A DNA stretch of 64,000 nucleotides from Lacticaseibacillus paracasei subsp. paracasei (GCF_000829035.1 NZ_AP012541.1:1178001-1242000), one strand, 5' to 3'; counted from the stretch's first letter, positions 1 to 8,724 are shown. Numbers and translations are program-made. The notes: generated by a model from the letters alone, not told the origin.

Positions 1-1
1 T

Positions 2-187
2 TTTCTTAATGGCCGAATGGGCGAAAATCTGGTCAATCAATACATGATGCAGGCCCTAGCCCACAACTATCCTTTCACCATTATGAATCAACCGGGGATG
101 CGCGTGACTAAGCGCGTTTTGCAAACCGATTTTGGCTGGGTATTGGCGCACCCGACTCAGAAAATAGCCCAACCCATCCTTTTATAA
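2..187 (+). CDS. C-terminal fragment of an unrecognised protein
   Basis: The window opens inside a reading frame that stays open for 61 codons to a TAA. The visible end contains a Met/Asn/Gln-rich stretch and a short hydrophobic tail (segment TDFGWVLAHP). I do not recognise the family, and the start lies outside the window. There is a gap of 100 bp to the next gene, which has its own strong ribosome binding site, so the two need not be co-transcribed. It could be a surface-associated or enzymatic protein; nothing here decides this. Confidence 0.5.
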   Translation, partial: FLNGRMGENLVNQYMMQALAHNYPFTIMNQPGMRVTKRVLQTDFGWVLAHPTQKIAQPILL

Positions 188-287
188 GTTGGCGACGCAC
201 GCCGGTTGTGAAGCCGTTTGCCAGTTGAACATTGCAAAAAGTGCGATTAGTTTCTGACGACAATCACGTATTTACAGGAGGTCCATT

Positions 288-1256
288 TTGACGCAACTTG
301 ATACGATTCAGCGAACAGTACAACAACTACGCGATTTGCTGAATAAAGGCGAAATTTTTACAGCATTACCGAATATGTTGGGCAAAGTGATTGAGAGCGT
401 GGCAGTTGAACCTGCTACCCCGATTAAAATACCTAGAGACGACAAGACGGCCATTGTCAAAATCAGAGCTATCCAGAAGCGGATCAAGCAAACAAGTGAT
501 CCCAGCGTGACTGATGATGAGATTGACTTTTTGGTAGCACATTTGGCAAGTACCAACCCTGCAGTTCGGGATAAAGGCGTTTTCTTCCTGTTCAATGATT
601 TGTTTCAGGCGGAAGCCTTCACCAATGAGCAAATTAAAACGCTTTTCAAGCGGCTGCAAGCACCGGATATTTTGTTCAATCATATTTTTGAACCGCAAAA
701 CAATGGTATCTTTTTGCGCAGTTTTTCGCTGATGATTCTAAGCGGCATGATCTATGCTGATCAGAATCGTTACCACGTGTTGACTAAAGCCGATTATTTG
801 GCGACTGTTCAGAATATCGCCGTTTATATTCTGTTAGAAAAAGATGGCCGTGGTTATGTTGAGAAGAAGGGCTGGGCACATGCCTATACACATATTGGCA
901 ACATGCTGGAAGAATTGAGTCAAGTTGGGGTCTTACCGCGAGCTGAGAAAGTTTTGCTCATGGCCGCAGTTGTGGAAGCTTGGCGGCGCGTTGAAACACC
1001 GCTTGTTTTTGGGGAAGATCATCGCATGGCTTTGTATCTGAGCAGCCTGACCAACGTCAATAAGTTTTACAGTGAAACTTTATTGATGTGTCTCAAGAAT
1101 TGGCAGCACGCCTTGGTGAATGTTCGTCCGCAAGAATCCTACAGTTTTTGGGTTCGGTGGTACAACCGCAATCGATTGTTGCAAGCATTGGCCCTGCGAG
1201 CTGATTTGCCACAGCCAATTGCCGATTATATTCAGCAAATTGTGGATCTTTTTTAG
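288..1256 (+). CDS. Uncharacterised 322-residue protein
   Basis: An AGGAGG about 7 bases before a TTG codon fixes the start. The protein is soluble, with no signal peptide or long hydrophobic segment, and appears mostly helical. Residues roughly 80-300 have the regular Leu/Ala spacing of an all-alpha or HEAT-like fold. I recognise no catalytic motif and assign no function. The next gene, a HAD phosphatase, starts 30 bp downstream with its own ribosome binding site, so the two are probably one transcription unit that ends at the hairpin near 1919-1950. Confidence 0.8.
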   Translation: MTQLDTIQRTVQQLRDLLNKGEIFTALPNMLGKVIESVAVEPATPIKIPRDDKTAIVKIRAIQKRIKQTSDPSVTDDEIDFLVAHLASTNPAVRDKGVFFLFNDLFQAEAFTNEQIKTLFKRLQAPDILFNHIFEPQNNGIFLRSFSLMILSGMIYADQNRYHVLTKADYLATVQNIAVYILLEKDGRGYVEKKGWAHAYTHIGNMLEELSQVGVLPRAEKVLLMAAVVEAWRRVETPLVFGEDHRMALYLSSLTNVNKFYSETLLMCLKNWQHALVNVRPQESYSFWVRWYNRNRLLQALALRADLPQPIADYIQQIVDLF

Positions 1257-1286
1257 TTCAGATGGTCAATAGAAGGGAGCACGGCT

Positions 1287-1940
1287 TTGATTAAGGCTAT
1301 TATTTTTGATATGGATGGCGTGATTGTCGACTCAGAGCCGTGTGCCTTAGAAAATCGCCTGGCCTATTTACGTCAGGTGGGGATTGAAGCCGATGATCGC
1401 AAGTTGGCTGGGTTATTAGGGCGCAATATGGCCGATGTTTGGCGCATCATTGCGCCTTCGAAAGATGCTCTGCAACTTCAAGCAGGTTATGTGGCCTACA
1501 AACAGGCCCATCCGATTCCGTATGCAAAGATTGTAATGCCGGGTGCACGGCCAACTTTACAATGGTTGAAGCAGCATGATATCAAAACTGCCATTGCATC
1601 AGCCTCAGATCTGACCTTTATCGAAAAGATGTGTACAGAGACAGGCTTGCGTCAGTATTTTGATCAATTGCTTAGCGGCGCCGACTTCACACGCACTAAA
1701 CCGGCACCTGATGTCTACTTGGCAGCGCTGCAGGTGCTGGACGTGGCTGCTGAGGAAGCGATCGCGGTGGAAGATTCAACGCTTGGTATTGCCGCCGCAA
1801 AAGCTGCTGGTCTATATACCTTAGCAGTCCCGCTACGTGATCCCCGGTTCACTCAAAATCAGCAAGCAGCAGATCAACGGATTAAGAAACTAACCGATAT
1901 TATGGGAATAGTTGATGATAAAAATGCTTATAATCAATAA
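1287..1940 (+). CDS. HAD-superfamily hydrolase, beta-phosphoglucomutase-like
   Basis: 217 residues. The N-terminal motif DMDGVIVDSEP (from residue 8) is HAD motif I, with the nucleophile Asp8 and acid/base Asp10. A motif II Ser follows in ASASD (about 110), a motif III Lys in RTKPAPDVY (about 137), and motif IV acidic residues in AVEDSTLGIAAAKAAG (about 160). The helical cap between motifs I and II places it with beta-phosphoglucomutase or sugar-phosphate phosphatases. Known members act on phosphorylated sugars in the cytosol; the substrate here cannot be read from the sequence. The TTG start follows an AAGGGAG. The stop codon lies inside the terminator hairpin. Confidence 0.85.
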   Translation: MIKAIIFDMDGVIVDSEPCALENRLAYLRQVGIEADDRKLAGLLGRNMADVWRIIAPSKDALQLQAGYVAYKQAHPIPYAKIVMPGARPTLQWLKQHDIKTAIASASDLTFIEKMCTETGLRQYFDQLLSGADFTRTKPAPDVYLAALQVLDVAAEEAIAVEDSTLGIAAAKAAGLYTLAVPLRDPRFTQNQQAADQRIKKLTDIMGIVDDKNAYNQ

Positions 1941-1950
1941 GCATTTTTAT
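1919..1950 (+). terminator. Rho-independent terminator overlapping the HAD gene stop codon
   Basis: An AAAATGCTTA arm is followed by a 7-base loop and TAAGCATTTTT. The TAA in the loop side is the stop codon of the HAD gene. Confidence 0.75.
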
Positions 1951-2161
1951 TTTGCATTTATATTATAAAATTTATATCTCGTGGCTTTTAGATACAAAAG
2001 ATCAAAATCTAAAAAGATATTTTTTAAAAATTGAATAAATATCAGTTGTTATTATTAGCTTTTAAAACCACTTATCCGTATAATTGACTCTAGGTTAAGG
2101 GTTAAGCCTTGCCAAAATTCTATGTTGATGCACTTAACTGAAACACTGGGGAGTGATAAGT

Positions 2162-3049
2162 ATGCGAAAGGAGCAGCAAACACTGCGGATCTTGGGGGAT
2201 AAGGTCCGTTATTATCGCAAGTTGAAGGGTCTATCGCAGGCCGAGCTGGCGGCAAATATTTGCACGCAAGCTACAATTAGCTTGATTGAGAAGCGTAATA
2301 AAGTGCCAAGCATGAATATTTTGATGCGATTAATTGGTCGTTTAGGAATTCAGCTGGATGACATTGTTGTCGAGCATCATGATCGGGTTCAGCAACTGTT
2401 GACCGGTATTGATTTTCAGATTCAGCACCACCAATATGCACTTGCTGCGGAGAATTTGAGTAAGATTCGGTTGGATAAGATCAAGAATGATGATGACCAA
2501 AAGCGCTACTATTATTATCAAGGAATTATCGAACTATTCAAAAACAATGCACCGGATGAGGCGATTTATTTCTTTGGCCGAGTCCTGAGCCCGTTAGTTA
2601 ACTCCGAACGTGACCTTTTTGGTATTCTAGCAACGCTGGGGTTAGGATTGGCCTATGCTGCCAAGCATACGTTTGACCGATCTCGAGTCTATATTGATCA
2701 AGCGTTACGCATGTTGAAACACGTGCCACTGTCTGACAGTAAATATCTGGATGTTGAGTTGACAATTTATTGGCACATTGCCCGAATTTATTATGAACTC
2801 AGTGACTTTAAGGCCGTCCTCAAATACACTGATCTGGGTGTTCGAGAGGCAGTCAAGCACGATAAACTTTTCCTTCTAGATGAATTGTTTGCATTACAAG
2901 CAAGGGCGCTCAAGCTTTTGGGTGACCCCGATGCCTCTAAAAGTTATCAAATTGCGATCGCATTTGCCCGAGTGACAGGCTCAACGCCTTTGGAAACGAG
3001 CTTAGTCGCAGAAATGGTCTCGCAAAAACCAAATATTGAGACAGCTTGA
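2162..3049 (+). CDS. XRE-type regulator with C-terminal helical repeats (RNPP/Rgg-like)
   Basis: About 295 residues. Residues about 8-65 form a helix-turn-helix (LRILGDKVRYYRKLKGLSQ, then TQATISLIEKRNKVPSM). The rest is a TPR-like helical array typical of RNPP regulators (PlcR, PrgX, Rgg), which bind short peptide pheromones and then control promoters. I chose ATG 2162 because CTGGGGAG lies 8 bases upstream; the in-frame GTG at 2153 overlaps that site. No obvious pheromone gene is visible next to it. It is monocistronic with its own terminator. The target genes and any peptide ligand are unknown. Confidence 0.8.
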   Translation: MRKEQQTLRILGDKVRYYRKLKGLSQAELAANICTQATISLIEKRNKVPSMNILMRLIGRLGIQLDDIVVEHHDRVQQLLTGIDFQIQHHQYALAAENLSKIRLDKIKNDDDQKRYYYYQGIIELFKNNAPDEAIYFFGRVLSPLVNSERDLFGILATLGLGLAYAAKHTFDRSRVYIDQALRMLKHVPLSDSKYLDVELTIYWHIARIYYELSDFKAVLKYTDLGVREAVKHDKLFLLDELFALQARALKLLGDPDASKSYQIAIAFARVTGSTPLETSLVAEMVSQKPNIETA

Positions 3050-3082
3050 AAAATCCTCATAGATGCTGCCGTCTATGACGAA

Positions 3083-3140
3083 AAAAATACCTGAAAACAT
3101 CGGCTGATTTAAGAGCCAGATGTCTCAGGTATTTTTTTAT
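3083..3140 (+). terminator. Terminator after the XRE/TPR regulator
   Basis: AAAAAATACCTGA pairs with TCAGGTATTTTTTT across a loop of about 30 bases. The T tract lies on the plus strand, and the A-rich 5' arm gives it some activity in the opposite direction. Confidence 0.75.
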
Positions 3141-3193
3141 TTTTTAAGCAGGTTTTAATGACCTATCTTACTTGAATATTAAAATTATAATGA

Positions 3194-3691
3194 TTATTTA
3201 TCACTGTTGTCAGTTGGCTTTTTAGTGCTTGCCAGTGCCGGTTTGTTGGCCAAATCGGTCCGGACAACCAAGACATCGCAAAGTGCGTTTCGTGTCACAT
3301 ATTCAGTGACGGACCCAATCAGTAAGCGTTCAACAGCGTTCAAACCGGTGGCGCCGATCATAATAAGGTCGATATTCTTAGCCTTTGGGATATCACGGGC
3401 GATGATCGTCTTCGGAGCGCCATACTCAATACTGAAACTGACCTTGTCCAATCCTGCCTTCTTGGCTTGATCCACATAGCCTTCCATGGTACTCTTCGCG
3501 TTTTCTGTGACTTGTTCAACCATCGCTGAGTCAAAACTGGAAACGTTCTGGAACGCGCGGGTGTCGACAATATGAATGAGAATCAATTCTGCGTCATTCC
3601 GTTTTGCAACGGCAACCGCTTTCTTGAATGCCAACTCAGCTTCGTATGAGCCATCGATCGCAACCAAAATATGTTGATATTGTTGTAACAT
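3194..3691 (-). CDS. Universal stress protein, UspA family
   Basis: 165 residues, the normal size for a single-domain Usp. The N-terminus HILVAIDGSYEAELAFKKAV and the ATP-binding signature GATGLNAVERLLIGSVTEYV (Gly-x2-Gly-x9-Gly-Ser) near residues 115-135 identify an ATP-binding member. These cytosolic proteins support survival under stress; the specific role is not known. AGGTGATGAGGA precedes the ATG. The C-terminal tail (STKKPTDNSDK) is polar and probably disordered. Confidence 0.92.
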   Translation of the reverse strand: MLQQYQHILVAIDGSYEAELAFKKAVAVAKRNDAELILIHIVDTRAFQNVSSFDSAMVEQVTENAKSTMEGYVDQAKKAGLDKVSFSIEYGAPKTIIARDIPKAKNIDLIMIGATGLNAVERLLIGSVTEYVTRNALCDVLVVRTDLANKPALASTKKPTDNSDK

Positions 3692-3751
3692 TCCTCATCA
3701 CCTCTACCTTCATTGTACTTGATTTAATCATGGAATTAAATGAAAAGCGTT

Positions 3752-4030
3752 TCACAACTTCATTTGGGTCAGACTAATTAGCACGAAAATCATGGCTAAG
3801 AAGGCACCAACGACCAAAATCACGAGATTTGCCCAGAGCGGAAAGAAAAGACCACCAATGATAGCAGCAATGCCAACAAGGACAAACAGGCAAGCAAATA
3901 GTTTAAGAAAACGGGTTAATCCCGGTGTTGGTTTCTTAATAATCAAAAAGTTTTGTTCACGATGCGACCATGTATAGGCTGCTAAGGCAAACGTTACTAC
4001 GGCGTAAATGCCCATTAACAAGAGAGTCAC
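3752..4030 (-). CDS. Small membrane protein with three hydrophobic segments
   Basis: I place the start at GTG 4030 because AGGAGG lies 6 bases upstream; the longer frame to 4132 would run through that site. The 92-residue product has three hydrophobic segments (about 3-20, 42-62 and 66-88) separated by a basic loop. It resembles short DUF3784-like membrane proteins, but I am not sure of the family. It is transcribed towards uspA with a 60-bp gap and could share its transcript. Confidence 0.65.
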   Translation of the reverse strand: MTLLLMGIYAVVTFALAAYTWSHREQNFLIIKKPTPGLTRFLKLFACLFVLVGIAAIIGGLFFPLWANLVILVVGAFLAMIFVLISLTQMKL

Positions 4031-4140
4031 GAGAGTCCTCCTATCTGTTTTCTTTATTATGCCATAGCTGGCAGGGAATGGCGGGGGGATTTTTCTGAAA
4101 ATTGAGTGACTTTTAGACGCTCGTGTTCCCACTTTACATT

Positions 4141-4414
4141 AACGGGTTCGGTCTACCTGTAAGGACCTTGGACGCGCTGGCCAAAGTGCAACCATCACGC
4201 CTAGGGCCACTTATATGCCAACTTCTAAACGCTCTGGCTCACGCTTGAGGCTGCTTTTGCGGAAGGCTATAACTGACGCTGGGCTAGCTTTCTATAACGC
4301 GTTCGCCAGCCCAGAAACCTGCACATAAGGACCTCAGCCATAAATGGCAAAACCCAGCCATTTATGGCTGAGGCCACTTATGCTCCGGTTTCTAACCGGG
4401 CTAGCTCACGCTTC
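4141..4414. repeat. Two adjacent copies of a palindromic intergenic repeat (one degenerate)
   Basis: The second copy (about 4297-4414) has a left arm GCGTTCGCCAGCCCAGAAAC, a central CCTCAGCCATAAATGG with its inverse, and a right arm reading TATGCTCCGGTTTCTAACC then GCTAGCTCACGCTT. The first (about 4141-4247) is a decayed relative that keeps TAAGGACCTTGG, a loop with AAAGTGCAACCATCACG, and CTGGCTCACGCTT. Related copies lie at 6119, 20810, 30494 and 63599. The arms are conserved while the loops vary. It fills the space between the small membrane gene and the 6S RNA gene. Confidence 0.75.
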
Positions 4415-4427
4415 CACAAAAAAAGCC

Positions 4428-4452
4428 GGCACTGGGCCGGCCAAAAACAGGT
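4428..4452 (-). terminator. Terminator of the 6S RNA transcription unit
   Basis: On the minus strand GCCGGC-CCAGT-GCCGGC is followed by an uninterrupted T tract. It lies directly after the closing stem of the predicted 6S RNA. Confidence 0.85.
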
Positions 4453-4650
4453 TTGGTTTTTGTGAAAGGCTAATTGGTGCCGTTTTCTTCCCGGGTCGTT
4501 GAAACCCGCTACTAGCTATGTGGGCCCAGACGCCAGAGACATTAGCCGCTAAGTGAAATAGCAGCACCGTCCAAGACTCTTCCGGTCCCAAGGTCTCGAT
4601 ACTGTTCGGTCAACTGATAGTTAAGGAAGCGCGAACACCTTAGAACTTTC
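4453..4650 (-). ncRNA. ssrS: 6S RNA (candidate)
   Basis: No protein frame explains this stretch. On the minus strand the two ends form a closing stem: GAAAG-UU-CUAA-GGUG pairs with CACC-AA-UUAG-C-CUUUC. Inside the 5' arm is GGUGUUCGCG, like the 5' part of known 6S RNAs. It has its own promoter and terminator, and it lies just downstream of rarA, near where 6S genes occur in other Firmicutes. 6S RNA mimics an open promoter and binds sigma-A RNA polymerase in stationary phase. The length of about 200 nt fits. I base the call on structure and context, not on a covariance search. Confidence 0.65.
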
Positions 4651-4656
4651 ATAGTT

Positions 4657-4687
4657 ATAGTAGCACGGGAAGGCAAGTAGTTGCAAG
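4657..4687 (-). promoter_or_regulatory. Sigma-A promoter for the 6S RNA
   Basis: On the minus strand TTGCAA is followed 18 bases later by an extended -10, TGC-TACTAT. The predicted start is 6-8 bases downstream, at the GAAAG closing stem. Confidence 0.5.
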
Positions 4688-4701
4688 CGTAAACGCTTAC
4701 G

Positions 4702-5997
4702 TTACCTTTTCTTAGACTTTTGCGCATCACGCTGCCAGTCTTTAAGTTGTTGTAGTCGCTGAGCCAGTGCCGCTTCGTATCTGCCGGTGGCTTTAGGCTG
4801 ATAGTAGTGTTTATTTTTAAGGTTGTCAGGCAGATATTGCTGTGCAACCCAGCCGTTGGGATAGTTATGCGGCAGTTTGTAGTCGATACCATGGCCTAGT
4901 TGTTTGGCACCGCGATAATGGGCATCGCGTAAATCATCTGGGATTTGGCCGGCATTGCCGTTTTCAACATCGGCGAGAGCTTCGTCAATAGCCTTGATAC
5001 CGGAGTTGCTTTTAGGTGCGAGGCAAAGATCAATGACAGCATCAGCCAGCGGAATGCGACCTTCCGGCAATCCGAGACGTTCAGCACTTTGAATGGCGGT
5101 CAAGGTGCGACTGGCAGTGGTTGGATTGGCAAGGCCAATGTCTTCATAGGCAATGACCAGCAGTCGGCGGGTAATGCTGTTGAGGTCACCAATGGCGATT
5201 AGCCGAGCGAGGTAATGTAAAGCTGCATCAGCATCGGAGCCGCGAATGGATTTTTGAAAGGCCGAAATAATGTCGTAATGCGCGTCGCCGTTTGTATCGC
5301 CAGCCAAAGCGGGCTTTTGCAGACTTTGCTGAATGGTAGTTAGATCAATTGTGATCGTGCCGTCATCGCTTGCTGGGGTTGATAATACCGCTAATTCAAG
5401 CCCGTTCAACGCTGATCGTAAATCGCCATTGGTTGCATGGGTGAGATAATCAAGTGCGTCAGGCTGTAAGTCAACCTGATAGTCACCAAGTCCGCGTTTG
5501 TGATCGGCTAAAGCCCGTTTGATGGCGCTTGCAATATCATCTGGCGTCAGTGGCTTAACCTGAAAGATTTGAGTTCGGCTGCGAATGGCTGGCTGAATGT
5601 TCATATAAGGGTTTTCGGTGGTTGCCCCAATTAAAACGATGCGGCCACTTTCCAACAATGGCAGTAAAAAGTCTTGCTTGGTTTTATCCAGCCGATGAAT
5701 TTCGTCTAGCAGCAAGATAACGGTTCCGCTCATTTTGGCCTCTTCAGCCACGATTTGAAGATCCTTTTTAGTATCGGTAGCGGCATTTAAAATACGGAAG
5801 GCATACTTGGTGCTGCCAGCAATGGCACTGGCAATACTGGTTTTACCGGTACCGGGCGGGCCATAGAGGATCATCGAGCTTAATCGATGAGCGCTGACCA
5901 TGCGACGAATGATGCGATCTGGGCCAACAAGGTCTTGTTGACCGACAACTTCATCTAAATTTTGTGGACGCATGCGGTAGGCAAGCGGTTGTTGCAA
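4702..5997 (-). CDS. rarA: Replication-associated recombination protein A (RarA/MgsA AAA+ ATPase)
   Basis: 431 residues, typical of the family. The Walker A motif GPPGTGKTS is at residues 46-54 and the Walker B VILLLDEIHRLDK near 94-106. A sensor-1 region with IGATTENP (about 125) follows, then the helical clamp-loader-like C-terminal domain. RarA acts at stalled replication forks in the cytosol, related to RuvB and clamp loaders. The start is TTG 5997, set by AAGGAGGG 6 bases upstream. The neighbouring 6S gene downstream fits a conserved Firmicutes arrangement. The upstream gap of 217 bp holds a fragment of the palindromic repeat. Confidence 0.95.
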   Translation of the reverse strand: MQQPLAYRMRPQNLDEVVGQQDLVGPDRIIRRMVSAHRLSSMILYGPPGTGKTSIASAIAGSTKYAFRILNAATDTKKDLQIVAEEAKMSGTVILLLDEIHRLDKTKQDFLLPLLESGRIVLIGATTENPYMNIQPAIRSRTQIFQVKPLTPDDIASAIKRALADHKRGLGDYQVDLQPDALDYLTHATNGDLRSALNGLELAVLSTPASDDGTITIDLTTIQQSLQKPALAGDTNGDAHYDIISAFQKSIRGSDADAALHYLARLIAIGDLNSITRRLLVIAYEDIGLANPTTASRTLTAIQSAERLGLPEGRIPLADAVIDLCLAPKSNSGIKAIDEALADVENGNAGQIPDDLRDAHYRGAKQLGHGIDYKLPHNYPNGWVAQQYLPDNLKNKHYYQPKATGRYEAALAQRLQQLKDWQRDAQKSKKR

Positions 5998-6118
5998 GGC
6001 GAACCCTCCTTGTGTGTGGCAGTTTAAAAATAGACATTAACTATAGGAAGTACTTTTAAGATGATTGACTTAGTTTAGCATAGAGATGTGACTTGAAAAT
6101 AGGCGGTTGTTGTTGCAC

Positions 6119-6168
6119 GGGGATGCTTACGCTCCGGTTTCTGATCGCGCCAGCTCGCGCTCTTGTTG
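6119..6168. repeat. Half copy of the palindromic intergenic repeat
   Basis: The stretch with GCTTACGCTCCGGTTTCTGA then CGCGCCAGCTCGCGCTCTTG matches the right arm of the repeats at 4297-4414 and 20810-20927. The left arm is missing, so it cannot fold the full hairpin. Confidence 0.55.
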
Positions 6169-6214
6169 TCTGCGTGTTAATCTAATTCTAGATCATCAAA
6201 TAAAGGAATGACAC

Positions 6215-8182
6215 ATGTTGAATCATTATTGGCAACTGATCCAGAAAAATAACTTGTTTGGCTTACGGGACGACACTCGGATTGGGGTGATTCGGACGGT
6301 GAAGCCGGTGTTGGCGGAAGGCGAGCAGCTGCCAGTGTGGGCGAATGCGAGTCGGCATGCGTTGGTGCAGCAGGTGTCGGCTACAATGTTACAGTTGACG
6401 ACACCGCTTTTAGACGATCCCAGCGAAGTTGTGGCGTATTTGCGTGCGGGACTCAGCCGCGTCTGGGCAGCGCTGCCAGAAAACGGCAAGCTGCCGGTTT
6501 TCACCACCGGATTGGAAAATAATCAGCGCATTCGCATTGTTTTGCCGGAAGTGTTGTTTGAGCGGCTTTATACGGCGGAAAATTTTCAAGGGAATGGCCC
6601 TGATTATGTAACGTACCGGAATCAAATTTATGATTTGGTCGCTGATGGGTTGATCACACAATTGCCGTTACTGACTTATCTCTTTGCCGCTTCACCGGCC
6701 AAAAACGGCCGGGCATTTTGGCCTGCGCCGGATCAGGAACGGCAACTGGTTCAAAAGGTCAGTGACCCTGATCACTTAGCGCGAACATTGGCTTTGGATG
6801 TTGCAGTGGAACTTGATCCTTATGCGGCGAGCGGTGTTACGGAACAAATGTTGAACTTTTTAATCGACAGTTGCTGGTTTGCTTTGAGTCAACCAGCGAT
6901 TCCATTGCCCGCGGCGGCTGAGGTGCGCCGGCATAGTTTGGCAGAAGCACAGAAGATTGCTGCTGGCGATCCCACGGCACCGGTCGCGAGTTTGACAGCA
7001 CCGATTGATGCCATGGCGGTCTGGCTGAATCAGGTCGGCCTCACACCGCAACGCAAACAAGCTTTTGAGTTGATGCAAAGCCGAGTCCTGAAGCCAGAAA
7101 CGACGATTGCGGGTCAGGTGGCGGCGGCGGCTTATCATGATATTTCAGCAGCTCAAACACCGTTAGCAACGCAAGCCCACGCAGATTTGTCAATGGAAGA
7201 AGATTTGCCGGGCTTCAGTAACTTGTCAGGCAACAGTCAAGCCTTGCTTCAGGCAGTGATTGATGGCGGGTATCAGTGGACCTTGCTGGATCGGGAACAG
7301 AACATTCTGCAGATTGCCAGTGATACTCAGCGCCATGTGTTGATTGACGGTGCGTTGACTAGTCGCACACCTGCTAGTGCCATGGTGGTAGCAGAACATC
7401 GCCATGCCGCCAAAAAGGTGTTAGCGGCGGCTGGGTTACCTGTTGCCAGAGGGGCCAAGTTCACACGTTGGCCTGAAGCTAAAGCTGCTTTTGAGCAAAG
7501 CTTTGCCCGTAAAAGTATCGTCGTGAAACCTGAACAGCGTAGTCATGGGCTTGCTGTTGAGCAATTTGCGGTGCCGCCGACTGCCAAACAATTCGCCCAA
7601 GCCTTTCACGCTGCTAACCAAGATCACGGCGTATTGGTCGAGATGATGGGGCGGGGAACAACGTATCATTTTACTGTTATAGGTCGCCGTGTGGTAAGTG
7701 TGTTGGAAAATGCCGCTGCCAATGTGGTTGGCGATGGTCGTAAATCAATCAAAGAATTGATTGCGTTGAAAAATGGTAAGCGGCCGAATGCACGGCAGCT
7801 CAAACTTGACGAAACAGCAAATCGGCAGTTGAAGTTACAATCGGTTACGATGAATACTGTCTTGCGGCGCGGTCAGCAGATTTTCCTTGCTTCTGCGGCG
7901 CACCCGCAAACAGGTGGCGATATTTATGATGTTACAACCGAAATCGATCCAAGCTACAACCAACTTGCGGTTGCCGCTGCTGATGCGCTTGAATTGCCGA
8001 TTGCCGCCGTTGATATCGTGATTGATAATCTTTATGACGCCTATGCTGCTGAGCCTGAAGGCCAAGCTATCATCATCAGTGTCGATCCGATTCCCGACTT
8101 AACGTTGCCACAACAACCAGATATGGGCGCGGCGCATTCAATTGCACCTGCTTTACTCACGTATCTGTTTAGCGAAAAATAA
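6215..8182 (+). CDS. GshF-like protein with degenerate glutamate-cysteine ligase and ATP-grasp halves
   Basis: 655 residues. The N-terminal half keeps scattered landmarks of the GshF ligase domain (NNLFGL at 12-17, TYRNQIYD and LLTYLFAASP near 135-160), but it is about 100 residues shorter than full-length GshF and the FGLE-type acidic motif reads FGLRDD. The C-terminal half is ATP-grasp-like: a VVKP strand, then ANVVGDGRKSIKEL and HPQTGGDIYD. The metal-binding ExNxNP-type motif reads IISVDPIP, and the RENSN-type loop reads FLASAA. The fold relation to bifunctional glutathione synthetase is visible. I infer that activity is lost or changed; a dipeptide ligase role is possible. It is a single gene with an in-frame ORF and no decay. 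Confidence 0.7.
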   Translation: MLNHYWQLIQKNNLFGLRDDTRIGVIRTVKPVLAEGEQLPVWANASRHALVQQVSATMLQLTTPLLDDPSEVVAYLRAGLSRVWAALPENGKLPVFTTGLENNQRIRIVLPEVLFERLYTAENFQGNGPDYVTYRNQIYDLVADGLITQLPLLTYLFAASPAKNGRAFWPAPDQERQLVQKVSDPDHLARTLALDVAVELDPYAASGVTEQMLNFLIDSCWFALSQPAIPLPAAAEVRRHSLAEAQKIAAGDPTAPVASLTAPIDAMAVWLNQVGLTPQRKQAFELMQSRVLKPETTIAGQVAAAAYHDISAAQTPLATQAHADLSMEEDLPGFSNLSGNSQALLQAVIDGGYQWTLLDREQNILQIASDTQRHVLIDGALTSRTPASAMVVAEHRHAAKKVLAAAGLPVARGAKFTRWPEAKAAFEQSFARKSIVVKPEQRSHGLAVEQFAVPPTAKQFAQAFHAANQDHGVLVEMMGRGTTYHFTVIGRRVVSVLENAAANVVGDGRKSIKELIALKNGKRPNARQLKLDETANRQLKLQSVTMNTVLRRGQQIFLASAAHPQTGGDIYDVTTEIDPSYNQLAVAAADALELPIAAVDIVIDNLYDAYAAEPEGQAIIISVDPIPDLTLPQQPDMGAAHSIAPALLTYLFSEK

Positions 8183-8183
8183 A

Positions 8184-8210
8184 ACATCTGCCGTCATGTT
8201 CGGCAGATGT
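8184..8210 (-). terminator. Terminator between convergent genes
   Basis: ACATCTGCCG pairs with CGGCAGATGT. On the minus strand it is followed by TTTTATTTTT, so it mainly serves the YueI-like gene but can also stop plus-strand transcripts. Confidence 0.7.
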
Positions 8211-8213
8211 TGG

Positions 8214-8654
8214 TTATAACTTTTTAAAAAAATCAAAGCCACGTTTTTTCGGCTTTTCAGGATCTTGCTCAAGTGGTGGCAGATCAACATTCGATTGATT
8301 AATCGCCGTGTCGGCAACAATCAGCAATCCAGCGGCCTTGTCGGCTGTTTGCGCGGTTTCATTAGCCACCAGCGTGAATGGCACATTCGCATCCGTGAGC
8401 ATTTTCATATAGGGGCCTGTGATGGCATTATCGAGTTTCCCGTTTAGCAACGCTTTATAACCATGAGCGTGAAAGTCTTTGAGTAAAGGCTGCACTTGCG
8501 CTTGTCGTTTGGGGTCGGCCAATGCTTGATTGGTGACCTGTAGAGCAACACGTTCTCGCAAAGAGCCCATATAGGCTCGACGTTCATCGGGTTTGGTCTG
8601 CGGGGGACCGTAAATCGCACTGTTCAGATGTTCCTGCATATTATCGTCTGACAT
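8214..8654 (-). CDS. YueI family protein (DUF1694)
   Basis: 146 residues, cytosolic. The core KALLNGKLDNAITGPYMKMLTDANVPFTLV and the N-terminal LNSAIYGPPQTKPDERRAYMGSLRERV pattern are what I recognise as YueI/DUF1694. The C-terminus is basic and ends KKRGFDFFKKL. The function is unknown for the family. ATG 8654 follows AAAGGAGGCACC. It is monocistronic, converging with the GshF-like gene, and divergent from the YktB-like gene across a gap of about 70 bp. Confidence 0.8.
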   Translation of the reverse strand: MSDDNMQEHLNSAIYGPPQTKPDERRAYMGSLRERVALQVTNQALADPKRQAQVQPLLKDFHAHGYKALLNGKLDNAITGPYMKMLTDANVPFTLVANETAQTADKAAGLLIVADTAINQSNVDLPPLEQDPEKPKKRGFDFFKKL

Positions 8655-8724
8655 TAATGGTGCCTCCTTTTAAACGCATTCATATGCCCTCATTGTAACA
8701 TGTTCTTATCTTGGAAAAGAGGTT

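Noticed and set aside
3741..3754. TGAAAAGCGTTTCA as a cre site for uspA
   Set aside because: The CG core is one base out of register with the cre consensus, and the site overlaps the stop of the upstream gene.
4682..4704. AAGCG-TTTA-CGCTT dyad after rarA as a terminator or cre site
   Set aside because: The stem is only 5 bp, has no T tract, and the cre consensus ends are missing.
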